Source: Amyelois transitella
Lineage: Eukaryota > Arthropoda > Insecta > Lepidoptera > Pyralidae
DNA length: 64,000 nt
Direction: 5' to 3'
Assembly: GCF_032362555.1 (NCBI RefSeq)
Contig: NC_083535.1
Location: 10,044,001-10,108,000 of the forward strand
Below the pieces are notes generated by a model. It did no database searches. It worked only from the letters and a program-made list of their open reading frames with translations, and had not been told where the DNA came from. Made by a program: the position numbers and the translations under genes. Positions 1-12,340 of the stretch are shown in pieces (position 1 is the stretch's first letter; each line of letters begins with the position of its first letter).

Positions 1-150
1 TCAAAGACAGAACCCAGCATATAAGCAAATGATTTGTTTGAAATAGTTACAAAATGAAACTTTAATTTTGTAACTAGTTAAGTATATTTCGTTATTGTAT
101 TGCAGCCACATAAATCCACATAAAATTTAATCTATTATTTGAACACTGAC

Positions 151-362
151 TAGAAAAAAGAATAGGACCACTCCATCTCTTTCCCATGGATGTTGTAAAA
201 GGCCACTACGGGATAGGCTGTTAAATAGGCTAGCAATCAGTCACTATAAGAAATTCAATTCTATCTTAAGCCGAACAACAGCTAAACGTAGTCTATCAGT
301 CTTTTCAAGACTGTTGGCTCTGTCTTCCCCGCAAGTGATACAGACATGATTATGCATGTATT
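151..362 (+). repeat. LINE-derived ~250-bp dispersed repeat, copy a (5'-truncated)
   Basis: Carries the family text from the 'agaataggaccactcc' head through 'gttggctctgtctt' to a degenerate (CATG)-like tail. The full unit runs from GTGTGGTTCCCGGCACC to a GGGATATAGACGTGATTATATG tail and is repeated at least fifteen times in this window. This copy has small internal deletions. Confidence 0.8.
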
Positions 363-655
363 ATTTAAACACCATCATTGTATGTCTCAACAAATACAAT
401 ATGTAAGGAATCGGACAAAATCGTAAACTAGAAGAGAGCTCCCAGAAATAGATATGTTACAAAAAATTGGTATTTGTTATTCTAACGGAAATAGAACTCG
501 TACTTGAGGAAAGCATTCTAGAAACCAATCGCCAGGAATACACAACTGTGTGAAGCTGACAAACGAACTGCTATTCAGGCTCTGTTGCAACAAGCTATGC
601 GTCGTCACATATTTCAAGCTATATATAGCATATCTTGTTGTCTTCAGACACATGG

Positions 656-757
656 TCACGTCTATATCCCTTGAGGAATAGACAGGGCCAACAGTCTTGA
701 AAAGACGGAAAGGCCACGTTCAGCTGTATGGCTTTATGATGGTATTGAGATTCAAAT
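656..757 (-). repeat. LINE-derived dispersed repeat, copy b (tail half)
   Basis: The reverse complement matches the tail half of the family ('gttggccctgtctattcc' region). A second short piece in plus orientation ('ggcgatgggctagcaacctg') lies at about 857-901, so the copy is probably rearranged. Confidence 0.75.
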
Positions 758-1037
758 CCTGTTGTCTAACCTATAAAAATTTGTCACCAAGTTCCTTGTT
801 CATTCATTCCTATATATATGAAATTTCATTAAATATACTTAGGTGATTTCCTCTTAAAGGCGATGGGCTAGCAACCTGTCACTATTTAAATCTCAATTCC
901 TAAGTAGGTGTATTAGATACTATTGATAATTGTTACACGAATGTTGAATACAGATTCATGATTATTTTCCAGCTTAGTGTGGCCGTTCAATTATTTTGGA
1001 ACTGTTGGCTTCTACAGGATGTAACCGGGGGATTGTA

Positions 1038-1113
1038 ACGTCAAAGAGGTCCGAATCAGGTATTTTTCTTTGTATCCAAAGCAGAAAAATACCTAATTCG
1101 GACGTTTGACGTT
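1038..1113. repeat. Imperfect 30-bp hairpin
   Basis: The segment from 1049 (gtccgaatcaggtattttt) is mirrored by its near-perfect reverse complement ending at 1103, and the flanking 'aacgtcaaa' at 1038 pairs with 'tttgacgtt' at 1105. It could be a very short foldback element; no coding or RNA function can be assigned. Confidence 0.55.
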
Positions 1114-2298
1114 GACAAGACAACAAATGGCTAAATCTTTTGTGATGAACTTTTAGTGCCTCAGAAAGTGGCCAATTACACAATATTTTTAAAAATTTTC
1201 ATTACATACAAAAATATTTTTCAAACCTAGCCTTAATTTATATATATTTCTCATAAAAATATGCATTCAGTAAAGCTATTAAATATTACTATCATGCGAA
1301 TCTAGGACAAAAATATTAACGAACGAAAATTATTATGCTCTTTGCGTCAAACGTCAAACGCATTTCTGCGCAAAATCTTTTGAAACAAGGCTCCGTTGAC
1401 ACTCGATTTTATTATGGCACGTTTTCTGTCGCCGAAAATAAATTTAGCAATGACAAAAATATATACACTTTACAAAACAAAGAAGCAATTGTTTTAGGTA
1501 ATACAATCTCAGATTTGTTACACCATTTTAATTATTTCAAAGTATAAGTTGTCGTTTAGTGTACACTAAGAAAATGGACAAGCAGTCTAGTCTAGACTGA
1601 AATAGTGCTTTTCGAACTGCCAATGTCGCTTTACCGCACTACTACCGAGTGAGAGTAGGCACGATTATAACAACCTTATTAAAAACCAAAGTCTGCACCC
1701 TCATATTATCTTTATTATATAGAAGATAAAATTGCATTGCGGACACGAATTTATTGTTTCCTAGAATCTACAGCTTTTAGTACCGGTTGTGCTTTTTCTG
1801 AGTGGAAAGGTCTTCGCAATGCACTTTAACTGCAACCATGCACAAATGATAAGACACTTTAACCAGCGTGGGCTGGAGATATTTCCCAATTGTTGCCAGG
1901 GGCAGTTTAAAGGGTCTAAAAGTTATCCCTAAGAGCTTACCTCGTAGTTACACATTAACGATATATTACAAATTTCGACATAATACGTTTGTTGCCTTCT
2001 TATACAGAACTCGCATTGCAATAGAAAACCATGAGAATAATAATTTTATTATTTCAGTGCTTAACCCCTAAAATAGTTCTATTGCGGTTGCAGTGGTTTA
2101 GTAGTTGCGATTTCCATTGTTTGAACTTCGTCGAAATAAACTTTGATGTGGCAGAGAGGAAGTTTGTCAGCCTTGCGCCCGCTATTGATAGTCACATTAA
2201 ATTATTTTAGATATTAGGTAAATATAACACAATACAAATATTTAGGTTTGGTTGGAAAAGATACTACAAACTGCTTTTAACATTGTCATATTATTATG

Positions 2299-2473
2299 TG
2301 CCGTGTGGTTCCTGGCACCAATAAAAAAAAGAATAGGACCGCTCCATCTCGTTCCCATGGATGTCGTAAGAGGCGACTAAAGGATAGGCTTATAAACTTG
2401 GGATTCTTCTTTTCGGCGATGGGCTACCCAGCAAGGGATTAAGACGTGATTAAATGTATGTATGTTTGTATGC
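2299..2473 (+). repeat. LINE-derived dispersed repeat, copy c (internal deletion)
   Basis: Starts with the intact head (tgccgtgtggttcctggcac) and ends with the (ATGT)n tail, but about 90 bp of the middle, from 'gctagcaacc' to 'gtctacc', is missing. Confidence 0.85.
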
Positions 2474-2526
2474 ATATTATTATAACATATGATGAAATGA
2501 TATTGGGACTTTTATTTTAAAAGAAG

Positions 2527-2566
2527 AACAATTTTTAGACACAATGCCTTGTGTCTAAAAATTGTT
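2527..2566. repeat. Perfect 18-bp stem, 4-nt loop hairpin
   Basis: Arms at 2527-2544 and 2549-2566 are exact reverse complements around the loop tgcc. It has the shape of a stem-loop, but there is no T-run following it and no gene next to it, so no terminator or RNA function is claimed. Confidence 0.7.
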
Positions 2567-3518
2567 GTTTTTTGTCAGAGTAGAATAGGACCCCTTCCTT
2601 TTTCGATCCTTTTTCAGTGTTCTATCTGTAGAGACTACTAAGAAAAGAAAGCTCCAACAAGTACAAAGTTTAACAGTTGACCGTACCTTAGTGGTAAATA
2701 CTATGCTGAAATGTTTACCATGTTTTTCACTGCTATTTAATAAATCAATGTTTCAATTTAAAAACAAATTTGTACTAAATGGAGGATAAACAACTTCAAA
2801 ATGAAAGTTACAGCAAATAACACCTCAATATAAAAAAAAATCGCAAACAAACAATTTTGTGTTTATTCTAACTGGAAGTTTTCACATTAATTGGTGCAAC
2901 ATGACGCAAACACGTAGGCGTAGCGAATAATATTTATTGGAGAAATATTAGCAAACAGAATCTACAAGAATAGGCACGGTAACTTATTTTTGTTGTGTCT
3001 GTGTAGATCAAAACCATTTGTGTAAAATGAAAAATGCTGTATATATTAAAAAGTATTTGCACTTCTTGAATGCTACAAAGCGTTCCACTTTGGGTGGGTA
3101 TTATCCTTTTTATCAAGAAATCGCATGTTTGTCTGATTTCTTACAGTAAAAGTTTTTATCCTAGATCAAAACCTCATATCGTTGGAAATCTGCCCGTAAG
3201 GTTGGCATTTGTTCAAAATGTTTTGCGTTGTACTAAGGTGGTCTTCAAAAATGTGATATATTCTAGGAGTGATAATATAGGAATCTGAAGGATCGCTAGC
3301 TGTACTGAGCTTTTTGATAACGCTCTTACCAAATATACATTTTGTTAATTAACATGTAATTACCATCCATATCAATACTTCTTACTAAAAATAAATAAAA
3401 ATAGATTTGTGTTTCCAAACAAAACCTCAAAAAAAAACTAAATCAATTTACATTATATTTGGCATAGACGAAGGCCAAACTTTTTTTTCAAAAAATGTAC
3501 AATTTTACTTCTGAAAGT

Positions 3519-3567
3519 TAGTCGTCTTAGGATATATAGAGCAAAAGCTAGTCGTCTTAGGATATAT
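3519..3567. repeat. 19-bp direct repeat, two copies
   Basis: agtcgtcttaggatatata occurs at about 3519 and again at about 3549, separated by 11 bp. No function is evident. Confidence 0.6.
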
Positions 3568-3878
3568 AATCCGACTGGATTCTAATATTTCATTATTGCC
3601 AGGAATGCCAGGATGCAGAAATTCATATTTCTTAGCGAAAATTTCAATATGATGAAATACGAAATGGAAATTCACGTATGATTTGCCAGGCGCGCTCAAA
3701 TCAGCCAATTTAGAACTTATACGAGAATGAAGGTGTAGAGGACGCAGTGAACCGAGGTAAGTATCAATCTGGTAGGATTTGCTGAGAGTATTTTATTAGA
3801 GATACTAACCTACGACAATATTTATAGGAAAATAAATAATCATCTTAGACCTGTTTACATTTTTATTTTATTGAAAGA

Positions 3879-4150
3879 ACTAGCTGTGCCCGCGACTTCG
3901 TCCGCGTGGAATAGTTATTTTGGTCATCATTGAAGCCCTCAAGGATGAATAATTTTCTCAGTTTATTTTCACATATTCCATTATTTCTTCGCTCCTTATA
4001 GTTGCAGCGTGATGTCATGTAGCCTAAAGCCTTCCTCGATATATGTTCTATTCAACGCAAAAAGATTTTTTCAATACGAACCAGTGGTTCCTGAGTTTAA
4101 CGCATTCAAACAAACAAACAAACACTTCAGCTTTATAATATTAGTATAGA
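3879..4150 (+). repeat. Dispersed 'CGACTTCGTCCGC' repeat, long copy
   Basis: Begins ctagctgtgcccgcgacttc and ends 'agctttataatattagtatag' after a (CAAA)n stretch. This is a typical moth/butterfly interspersed repeat format. Two identical shorter relatives occur at 55523-55722 and 56847-57046, and degenerate stubs near 15943-15978, 27876-27910 and 59066-59100. I cannot say whether it is SINE, LINE tail or Helitron-like. Confidence 0.7.
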
Positions 4151-4500
4151 TGTTATTAGGTATAATGCTATCGTACAATGATAAATGACTTTGAATTTTA
4201 AATTTCTTGAGTTCATTCAAACGACGATAACTTTTTTTAGTGAACCGATTTTGATGAAGCAAACTTTAAATATTTTTCTGAGTTTAAACAAAGCAATTGG
4301 TAAAAGTTTTAAGTAAATCGGTTTAGTACTTTCGGAGATAAGCGTGAAGAATCATACATCATACATAAAGAAAGTGAGACAAAAAATAAAAAAAAAATTG
4401 CTTTCTTTTATTCATTCTAAGTGTCCCTCTATCCATTTCAGTCAAAAATACTAAATGTACAGATAAAATATTTTTAACTGTTTTATTATACGTAAAGATT

Positions 4501-4787
4501 ATAAACGTGATAATTGGGGCGTACATTGAATTCGGAATTATGTAACACTAGAAGGGGTAAGTGATAACCGATGATAATCACCACCGTCAGTCACCATAAC
4601 GTATCCATCTTATTTTACAGCTTTATAGCTAGCTTTATATCTATATACACAGGCAGATGAACTACGTAAGTACGTTGCGAGACGGCGGCTCATCATTCCC
4701 ATTGTGTCAAGTAAACATGACATTTCTTAGGTATAAATTGTCCTATATTATTCCGAATTCAATGTACGCCCCAATTATCACGTTTAT
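4501..4787. mobile_element. MITE with perfect 37-bp terminal inverted repeats
   Basis: Positions 4501-4537 and 4751-4787 are exact reverse complements (outer text ataaacgtgataattgggg). The 287-bp element has no coding capacity. The perfect arms suggest recent activity of an unidentified DNA transposon. A target duplication could not be fixed; flanks read 'aaagatt' and 'tatctat'. Confidence 0.8.
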
Positions 4788-5171
4788 TATCTATACATAT
4801 AATAAAACATTCTTTAAATAGGTACTTATTTTTTTTTTATATATAAAAACACGAAAAAACGAACCAAAAAGATATGTTTTTTATTACATTTTAATTGCTG
4901 ATTTCGTTAATATTTGACCAACTTTCTGGATGCACGTTACATACAGCGGCAGTCCAGAAATACAGGAATACTTGCAATAAGTTACGGCTTCTAATGTGAA
5001 GTCTGGAGGCGCCGCAGAACTGTGAAATAAATTTCCTCACTTGACGAGCTCCGGGTTAAATTGTAATTGCGCATAAATTTTCCTGGACAAACTCACAATA
5101 GTGCTTTTAACAAGAATAGTTGACAGGTTAGTACGAGTAACTAAGTAAGTGAACAACTCTACATACAGATA

Positions 5172-5325
5172 TAAAATCACGTCTTTATCCCTTGCGGGGT
5201 AGACAGAGCCAACTGCCTTGAAAAGACTTATAGGCCACGTTCAGCTGTTTGGCTTCATGATAGAATTGAGATTCAAATAGTGACAGGCTGCTAGCCCATC
5301 GCCTAAAAGAATAATCGTAAGTTTA
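5172..5325 (-). repeat. LINE-derived dispersed repeat, copy d (tail half)
   Basis: The reverse complement covers the family from 'ggcgatgggctagcagcc' to the tail; the GTGTGGTTCCC head is missing. Confidence 0.8.
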
Positions 5326-5406
5326 TATGAGCGTATTTATACGAGTATATCTGCTGTTACCTTCTTTCATAACTAAGAATCCGATTGTAATAATGAATTA
5401 TACTTT

Positions 5407-5650
5407 TGCCTCTGTGGCGCAGCGGTAGTGCACTTGTCTGTGACACCGGAGGTCCCGGGTTCGAATCCCGGCCAGGGCATGATGAGAAACGAACTTTCTC
5501 TGATTGTCCTGGGTCTTGGATCTTTATCTATATAAGTGTTTATTATAAATATAGTATCGTTGACTTAGTATCTCGTAACACAAGTTTCGAACTTACTTCG
5601 AGGCTAATTCAATCTGTGTAATTTGTCCCGTATATATTTATTTATTATTT
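5407..5650 (+). mobile_element. tRNA-derived SINE, full copy S1
   Basis: The 5' region has a pol III A-box-like TGGCGCAGCGGTAGTGC and a perfect B box inside GGTTCGAATCCCGGCC, followed by a conserved body ('tgattgtcctgggtcttgga', 'cgaacttacttcgaggcta') and an AT-rich end. The same order of blocks is seen in three other copies (20569-20841, 38378-38585, 52681-52868). It is a SINE rather than a tRNA gene because the head is fused to the same body in each copy. Confidence 0.85.
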
Positions 5651-6488
5651 ATTTTATTTATTTGCCATCCTGGCGTTGGACAAGCTTCTCTGGGGATGAG
5701 CCTGAGATCCGTCTTTATTACCGATCAGTAATTAAGTAAGGTATACATAAGGCGCTGCCATCTGACCTTTGCAAGTCTCAATATAACTTAGGATATTGGA
5801 TTATGAAACTTCAGTTGAAACGTATAGATTTCCTACCGTTTTCTTTTTCACCATAACGGTATCGGTTAGAAATGGAATTAATGTAAATAACTCAGAAATG
5901 GAGTCACTGGTACCATACATTGCCGCGGTAGCGGTTGACCCTGTGTATGATACAAAGCGTGATGCTTCTTTATATTTGGAACAAATGAAGATTTTTTTCG
6001 TTTATTTGTTAGGATTAGGATTCGCGTGAATCAGTGCTAAAATTGGACGAGGCGGTACGTTAAGTCAGGCCCACTCGCGCAAAGCTAATTTTAGGTTCCG
6101 CTGTAACTTGAGAATTATGTGTTTACTGGTTTTTCAATGATAAATTTTCTGAAATTGTATTTTATTAAGTAATTAAACAATAATTACGTTCACACTTTTA
6201 AGTTACCTTTGTACGTATCTACTTACTTATTGTGCCTGTTCGATCGTATGGTTATTTTTTGGTTTAAAAGGTAGATATCCCTTCGACATCCACGGAAAAG
6301 CGGTCCTAATCGAAAGTGCCAGGCACTACATTACATATTCATATGAAGATTATCTCTTACGGGATGGATAGGGTCAGTTCACAAAACTTAAAGGACACGT
6401 TTAACTGAACAGCTTAAACTTAATGGAAACTACATACTTAGTACATCGATAAGATTGGAAATATAATGCCCTGAAAGAATTTAAACAA

Positions 6489-6748
6489 CATACATACATA
6501 TAATCACGACTATATCCCTTTCGGGGTAGACAGAGCCAACAATCTTTAAAAGACTGATAGGCTACGTTCAGCTGGTTTGGTTCAATGATAGAAGAGGTTC
6601 AAACAGTGACAGGTTGCTAACCCATCGCCTATGAGAAGAATCCCAAGTTTACAAGTCTATGCCTTAGTCGCTTTTTACGACATCCATGGGTAAGAAATGG
6701 AGTGGTCCCATTCTTTTTTTTATTTGTGACGGGAACCACACGGCACAA
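6489..6748 (-). repeat. LINE-derived dispersed repeat, copy e (full length)
   Basis: Complete in reverse orientation: (CATA)n end, 'cggggtagacagagccaac', 'tgacaggttgctaacccatc', 'acgacatccatgggtaag' and the 'gggaaccacacggca' head. It is a useful reference copy for the family. Confidence 0.9.
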
Positions 6749-9700
6749 TTATAACAAAAATGTTTATTTTATGATATAAACAAAAATTGATCTCTGTATG
6801 CAGATAATCCCAATGAATAACTTTAAAACTGGTTTCTTTAAAATCATTTAAGTATTAATTTATGGTAAAGAATCAAAATTTGTAGATCACAAAGAAATAC
6901 AAAGCGATAGGTTGCTTTGATAGGGATTTCAAAAGAAGAGTTTTAGAAAAAGAAAAGCGGAAAAGAAAACCATGTCTTTATCTGTGAAGGTAAGGGATGA
7001 TGTAATGAGAGATAGCAATTCTCTCAAAAAGTTTGATTGTAGTCAATTATTGATTTATTCCTCCCCTAAGAAGACCGTCACCAAACTCCTGCATCTCAAA
7101 TTAAAACTCCCTGCGAAGAATGCATGATCTCTTAAACCATAAAATTTATTATCTTAGAATACTAAATGTTTATGTGTGGTAAGTAAGGAAAAGGGCATTA
7201 TAGGGCACATATCACGCAGGCAGAGCCACGGTAGGAAGATAGTTCTAAATATATTTACAAATTATAAAAAAGCGTAGAGCGGTAGCCTATGTTGAAGTAC
7301 CTAACCTACATTCATACACACAAATCATTATGATGAATCTCGAAGTCATATTACAATAACGTATATTTTTAAACACTGACGTAACATAAAGATTGGAACT
7401 GCTATGACTCTAAACAATTGTAGTAAACATAAAATTTTCTTTTGCTATTAATATTTTTAGAGAAATTAAGTAGTGAATCGTTATCCTGTACCATGCTTAC
7501 AATTATTTCCTCTCTCATTTTGCCGTATTTTTGTTTGGTTCCACACTCCTCTGCAATATTTTGGCTCCGACGGCATAAACCCGATCCTTTTATTAATTTC
7601 ATACTAAAGAAACATATTATTCCCTTCAGTAGGTACTAATTTATTTTGTCGTTAAGACGTAACGTGACTTTTTAAGGCAAATGTTAAATTTCTTTCTTTT
7701 TCGTACTCACATAATATTATCTTAACAAAACCCCCGCTCGCAATCATATTCGGTTAGTCCGCAGCATACTGATTTTAAACAAATTGTAAAAGAAAACTCT
7801 CGCATCACAGCACTGGTGTTGCGTTGTTGCATTCTTCAGGGCCAGGTCAATAATTATGCCCGTAGATTTTGAAGCAAAGTCCTGGTTGGTCCTTGATCCT
7901 CATGGTCCAACTACATGTTTTCATCCAAGTGGATATACGGAAAACTTAGCATGCGTTGTGGCAGAATAATAATAAAAAGCACACATGTTGTCATAACACT
8001 TTTGAGCACAGATTAAACCAAACCGAAGAAATCAGTGGTCAGTGTTAATGATTTTTGGGAAAATTGTTTAAAAAACTATTGTTATCTTAGTCTTTAAAAC
8101 AAAGTGTTGAGGGTTGAAAATAGCGTGGGCGTCGCTAAGTCGAGTTTATGCGCAATGTCACCTTGAGCAAGCGGTATAGTTTGGTATTTGGGCGCTGGCA
8201 CTCGTCCAGCGGGATTTAGGTCGGCTGCGCGAGAGCATCGCACGAGATCGACAAAAAGCATAAAGTTGTATTTTTGTTGAATTTATTATTCGCTCACTTC
8301 AACAGTGTCATACATTTGAAAAATGTGTCCTCTACCTTAAAACAACAAAACTACCTTAGTGCCATTGTAAATAACTATTTATACTATACTATATGAATAT
8401 TCATTACAAAACACAATTTGCACTATGACTGTCTTTTTTATATTTAGCGAACTCCAAATTATTTTTAATTACACTGGCCTACTAGAAGCATTGGTGTTGT
8501 CATGTTAAGGAGCCTTCCTTCAGATAACACACTTCATACGAAACATCTATATATAAATCCTTAAAACAACTTTTGTAGAAGCAATAAATTAAGAAGACTA
8601 GAATGTTCTCCAAACAATGATGTCCTCGGGCGTTGTTGTGATTGTAGAGCGCGATAAATATCCACGACGTTAAAACGGTTATAACTTTGGGATCCGCCAT
8701 TATAACGTTGTTTATACGCCGGTCAGAAACACAACTAATATACCACGCAAACATAAATAATTATCTCCCTCATCGTGTCTTATTCCTGGTGCATCTTCTC
8801 TCAGCTTTTTGTTACAAAGCCCAAAGTGTAAAAATTTTAGATAGTTTAAGGAGCGTTTGGTTGAACAGTTAAGATGCCTGAATAAAAAAGCGTAATATAC
8901 ATCTTCAAATCTTACGGCGGCCATGTACAAAGATACATCCGAATCACTGCCAAATCCAAAAAGTTTACACGTTCTGTCGTTATGTATTAATATCATTAAT
9001 ACATATAATAATACAATAAATAAGTATTAAGCAATATATAATAATAATAAATAAGTATTTTTCAAAAAAACTGACAATGGTCGATTAAGGAATTATAACC
9101 GAAACCAAAAAAGAATCGTATTTTTGTCTGTTTGTAGGTCTGTCTTGCTGTCGTTATAACTTCGAAATCACTCAACGGATTTGTATGCGGTTTGCACGAG
9201 TGAATAACATATAATTTGAAGCGTTGTCAAAATTTTATTTAGTCAAAATCGGTTAAGGTAAGAAGTTATGACCAATCGGATTTTCTTTAAGCACTGCTTC
9301 AAAACTTAAACAAATATGAATGCTACATAAAACTATTTAACTAAGATTAAATTATAATTTCTACAATGATCGAAATAAAAAAAAGCAAAAAACACTACAG
9401 CCTCTATTAAATTTTAATAAATTAACATTGACCCTGGACGTTTAATTTACTTACATAAATCTCAATTGATCCTAAGCATGTTTGTAACCTCTTAATGCTT
9501 TTTACACTCAACCAATATTTATCCTTTGCATGTAGTTAATAAGGATTTTTTCTAAACGCGTAACTTTTCAGGAATCCGTTAATACCGCAAAAATTCAATA
9601 CATAACGCATACTTGGGACTGCAAAGTTATTTACTATTGCCGAGGGTAATTTTCGCGAAAGAACTCGCGGATAAATTTTATTCCAATAATTTTTACTTAT

Positions 9701-10027
9701 AAGAAATAAATTTTTCCTTATCAAATGAAAAATATGTCCCTTTGAAAAACAACGCAAGAGGTTTACAGTAAAATGTAAATAACCCAAAAAAAGAGTCATT
9801 GGTAGGTTAGGTACTCATAGCCGGTGTAGGATTTGAACTTGTGCCTACACATGCACTGTTCGCATACCTACTCAAATAAAAGTCCCTTTCCAGCGCATCG
9901 TTTAATTATAGCGCGCAGCGCAGCGCATTATTTAAGATATTATGTTAATTCGATGTACAATGTTGACGACGCTTAAAATATATACTGCTCGGCTTAGATT
10001 ATGCGGATGGAAAAGTATGTAAGATGT

Positions 10028-12034
10028 TTACAGACATAATTTTTTTCGGAAATTTAGGTTTTCACACCTGTTTCCCCTAGGTGAAGGCAGACAAAAGAAA
10101 AAGTAATGAAGACAGATGGCCCCACGTTGATCAGTACATCCCATTCCCTTTCGAAATCCCGCTTGAGCATCCCATATTTTGTCATCAGTTTCATTCCTGA
10201 CTCTATTAATCAATACCTTAGCATACAATTTGCCGACGACGCTAAGCAGGCTTATACCACGATAATTTTTGCAGTCCAGCTGTGACCCTTTTCCTTTGTA
10301 AAGTGGCACGATAACAGCCTTACACCAATCTTTTGGTACTCGGCCGCTTCCCCAACACAAATTGAAAAGGCAGTACAACTGACTAGCTACTACGCCTTTT
10401 CCTGCTTTAAGCATCTCGACCGACACTCTATCACACCCAGCAGCCTTTCCCGCTTTCATACTCTTAAGTGCTTCCACAATTTCGAACATTTCAATTTCGC
10501 CTTCCATCTCATTCTCTTTTTCTTCGCTATAGCAGAAATCTTTCTTATTTCCTTCCTTTTTTTCAAATAAACTTTCAAAATAGTCCTTCCATATCTTTAG
10601 TACACATTCTTCTCCTTTCACAACGCTACCATCCTGGCATCTGATCCTAGTCAGCTCTCTGGTTATAGTATTTCCTCGGGCTGACCTTACGGATTTCCAG
10701 AATACTTTCAGATTTGACTGAAAGTCTTCTGATAGCCTTTTATCAAAATCCTCTTTATACTCTTCTTTCTTTCTAATCACAGCTTTCTTAACCAAATCTT
10801 TCATTTTCTTATATTCCTTACGTGCTTCATTCACATCTTCATCTATAACCTCTTGCATTCTTAAGTTAGCTTTTGCTGCTAACAAATCCAGCCATGCTTT
10901 CTTCTTTAATCGCACAAGTTCTTGCACATCTTTACTCATCCACGCATTTTTGTGATTTTTTCCTTTCCTTCTTCTACTTACACCACACACTTCAACAGCT
11001 ACTTTCACAATTCTTTCTTTAAATTCCTTCCATCCATCTTCAATATCGCTCATTTCCTCTAAATCTTCAAATTCATCCTTCAGTCTATTAATATACTTCT
11101 TACCTACATCCATATCTTGCAAATTTTCTACTTTTACTCTTTCCAAAGCGCTGGTTTGCTCCCTTACCCTGTGCCGCCAGCGATTGAAGATACCCCTTAT
11201 CCGGGATATCACCAGTAAATGGTCCGAGTCAATGCCAGCACCGCGATATGCACGGGTATCCAGCACTTTGTTCTTCAATCTTTCATCTACAATCACAAAG
11301 TCTATCATACTTTTTAAAATACCTTCCACTCTTGTGTAGGTGTGGATCTCTTTATGTTGAAACATTGAGTTCGACACAAAAAGATCCCACTCTAGACAAA
11401 TTTCTAATACACTTCTTCCATTATCATTCACCTTTTCGTCACCAAACGCACCAAGCACCTTTTCATATCCATCACGCTTTACACCCACCCATCCATTAAA
11501 ATCACCTAACATAATAATCTTCTCATTTGGCTTGGTAACTTTCAATACTTCTCTTACACTATTCCAGAACTCCTCGTTTTCGCTTTTTGCTGATGTTGTA
11601 CCCCTCGAACCCACATCCCAAGGTGCATAAACACCTAGAACGAAGATCCGAGTGATTCCAACTTTCAGCCTAATCCATAGCAGACGAGGGCTGACACACT
11701 CATACTCATTCACGCACTCAGCCATTCGTGCAGAAAGAATTAGACCGACCCCTTGACAGCCTCGGCTGGTACTGGAAATTCCAGACCAATACGCCGTGTA
11801 AGGGCCGTGCTGCGTCGCGTCGCATCCTTTCCGCTTCGTTTCATTCACGCACAACACATCCAAACGTCTTTCATCCATCATCTGGCATACTTCCTCAATC
11901 TTATCCTTCATTCCTCCTCTTACATTCATCGTCGCAAAGCGGCTTTCAGCAGACCGCATACCGCTCCCGCCGGGAACGAGACGTGATGGGGTGCGGACAC
12001 CATCGCCGCCATTTATATGCTTTTTAAGGTTCAT
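10028..12034 (-). pseudogene. LINE endonuclease/reverse transcriptase ORF, C-terminally truncated
   Basis: The 668-codon frame opens at an ATG ending at 12034. The N-terminal half is an apurinic-type endonuclease: NETK (metal-binding Glu), LGDFNG (Asp-Asn) and DSDHLL (catalytic Asp-His) occur in order. The second half begins a reverse transcriptase (NYRGISLL and AGFRKGMGC blocks). Homology stops at about 10128, well before the catalytic YxDD palm motif, and about 30 unrelated residues follow before the stop. The copy therefore cannot encode a working polymerase. In insect annotations this RTE-like family is often labelled 'craniofacial development protein 2-like'. No stop or frameshift interrupts the remaining 1.9 kb, suggesting a fairly recent insertion that lost its 3' part. 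Confidence 0.9.
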
Positions 12035-12336
12035 AATGCGATTCCCACGAGACGCTAGGGAAAAATTTTGTCCGCCCCAGCAGAGCCCCGCATGCCAGGG
12101 TAAGGCTAGCCATTACCTGGGGGTCGCCCAACCCCATGGCGGAAGTGGCACGCTCGAGACTAGGCTCGCCCCTAGCCATGCATCCATCGGCGCGGCAGAC
12201 CTTAGATTGGCAGGGATTTACATTAAAGAGGAATCCCAAGTCTATCCCTTAGTCGGCTCTTACGACATCCGTGGGAAAGAGATGGAGAGGTCCTATTCTT
12301 TTGTAATGGTGCCGGGAACCACACGGAACCACACTA
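10128..12336 (-). mobile_element. RTE-like LINE, 3' truncated, with 5' leader
   Basis: The element includes the ORF above and a roughly 300-bp leader at 12035-12336. The outermost leader, read on the minus strand (12225-12336), has the same GTGTGGTTCCCGGCACC ... GAATAGGACC ... CATCTCTTTCCCA text that heads the 250-bp dispersed repeat, with 'acggatgtcgtaagagccga' following. The 3' border is taken where reverse-transcriptase homology ends. Confidence 0.8.
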
Positions 12337-12340
12337 AGCG

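Larger units (their letters stand above)
1..10027. other. Gene-free, repeat-rich AT-rich stretch
   Basis: I could not support any protein gene here. The open frames are all short, show no recognisable domain and no splice-linked continuation. What can be named are fragments of dispersed repeats (listed separately), a MITE at 4501-4787, hairpins near 1038-1113 and 2527-2566, and two degenerate repeat-like blocks at about 4190-4380 and 9100-9270 containing 'cggtttagtactttcggagat'-type text common in moth repeats. A mildly GC-richer patch at 8100-8250 is unexplained. Confidence 0.6.

Noticed and set aside
5406-5621. 71-codon frame and tRNA-like sequence
   Set aside because: The frame is inside a SINE. 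The tRNA-like head is fused to a repeated body in all four copies, so it is not an independent tRNA gene.
5796-6029. 77-codon plus-strand frame
   Set aside because: Starts and ends in repeat-poor AT-rich DNA, no recognised domain and no splice-linked partner.
8500-8996. Overlapping short frames on both strands
   Set aside because: Considered as transposase remnants, but no motif supports this and the frames are mutually contradictory.
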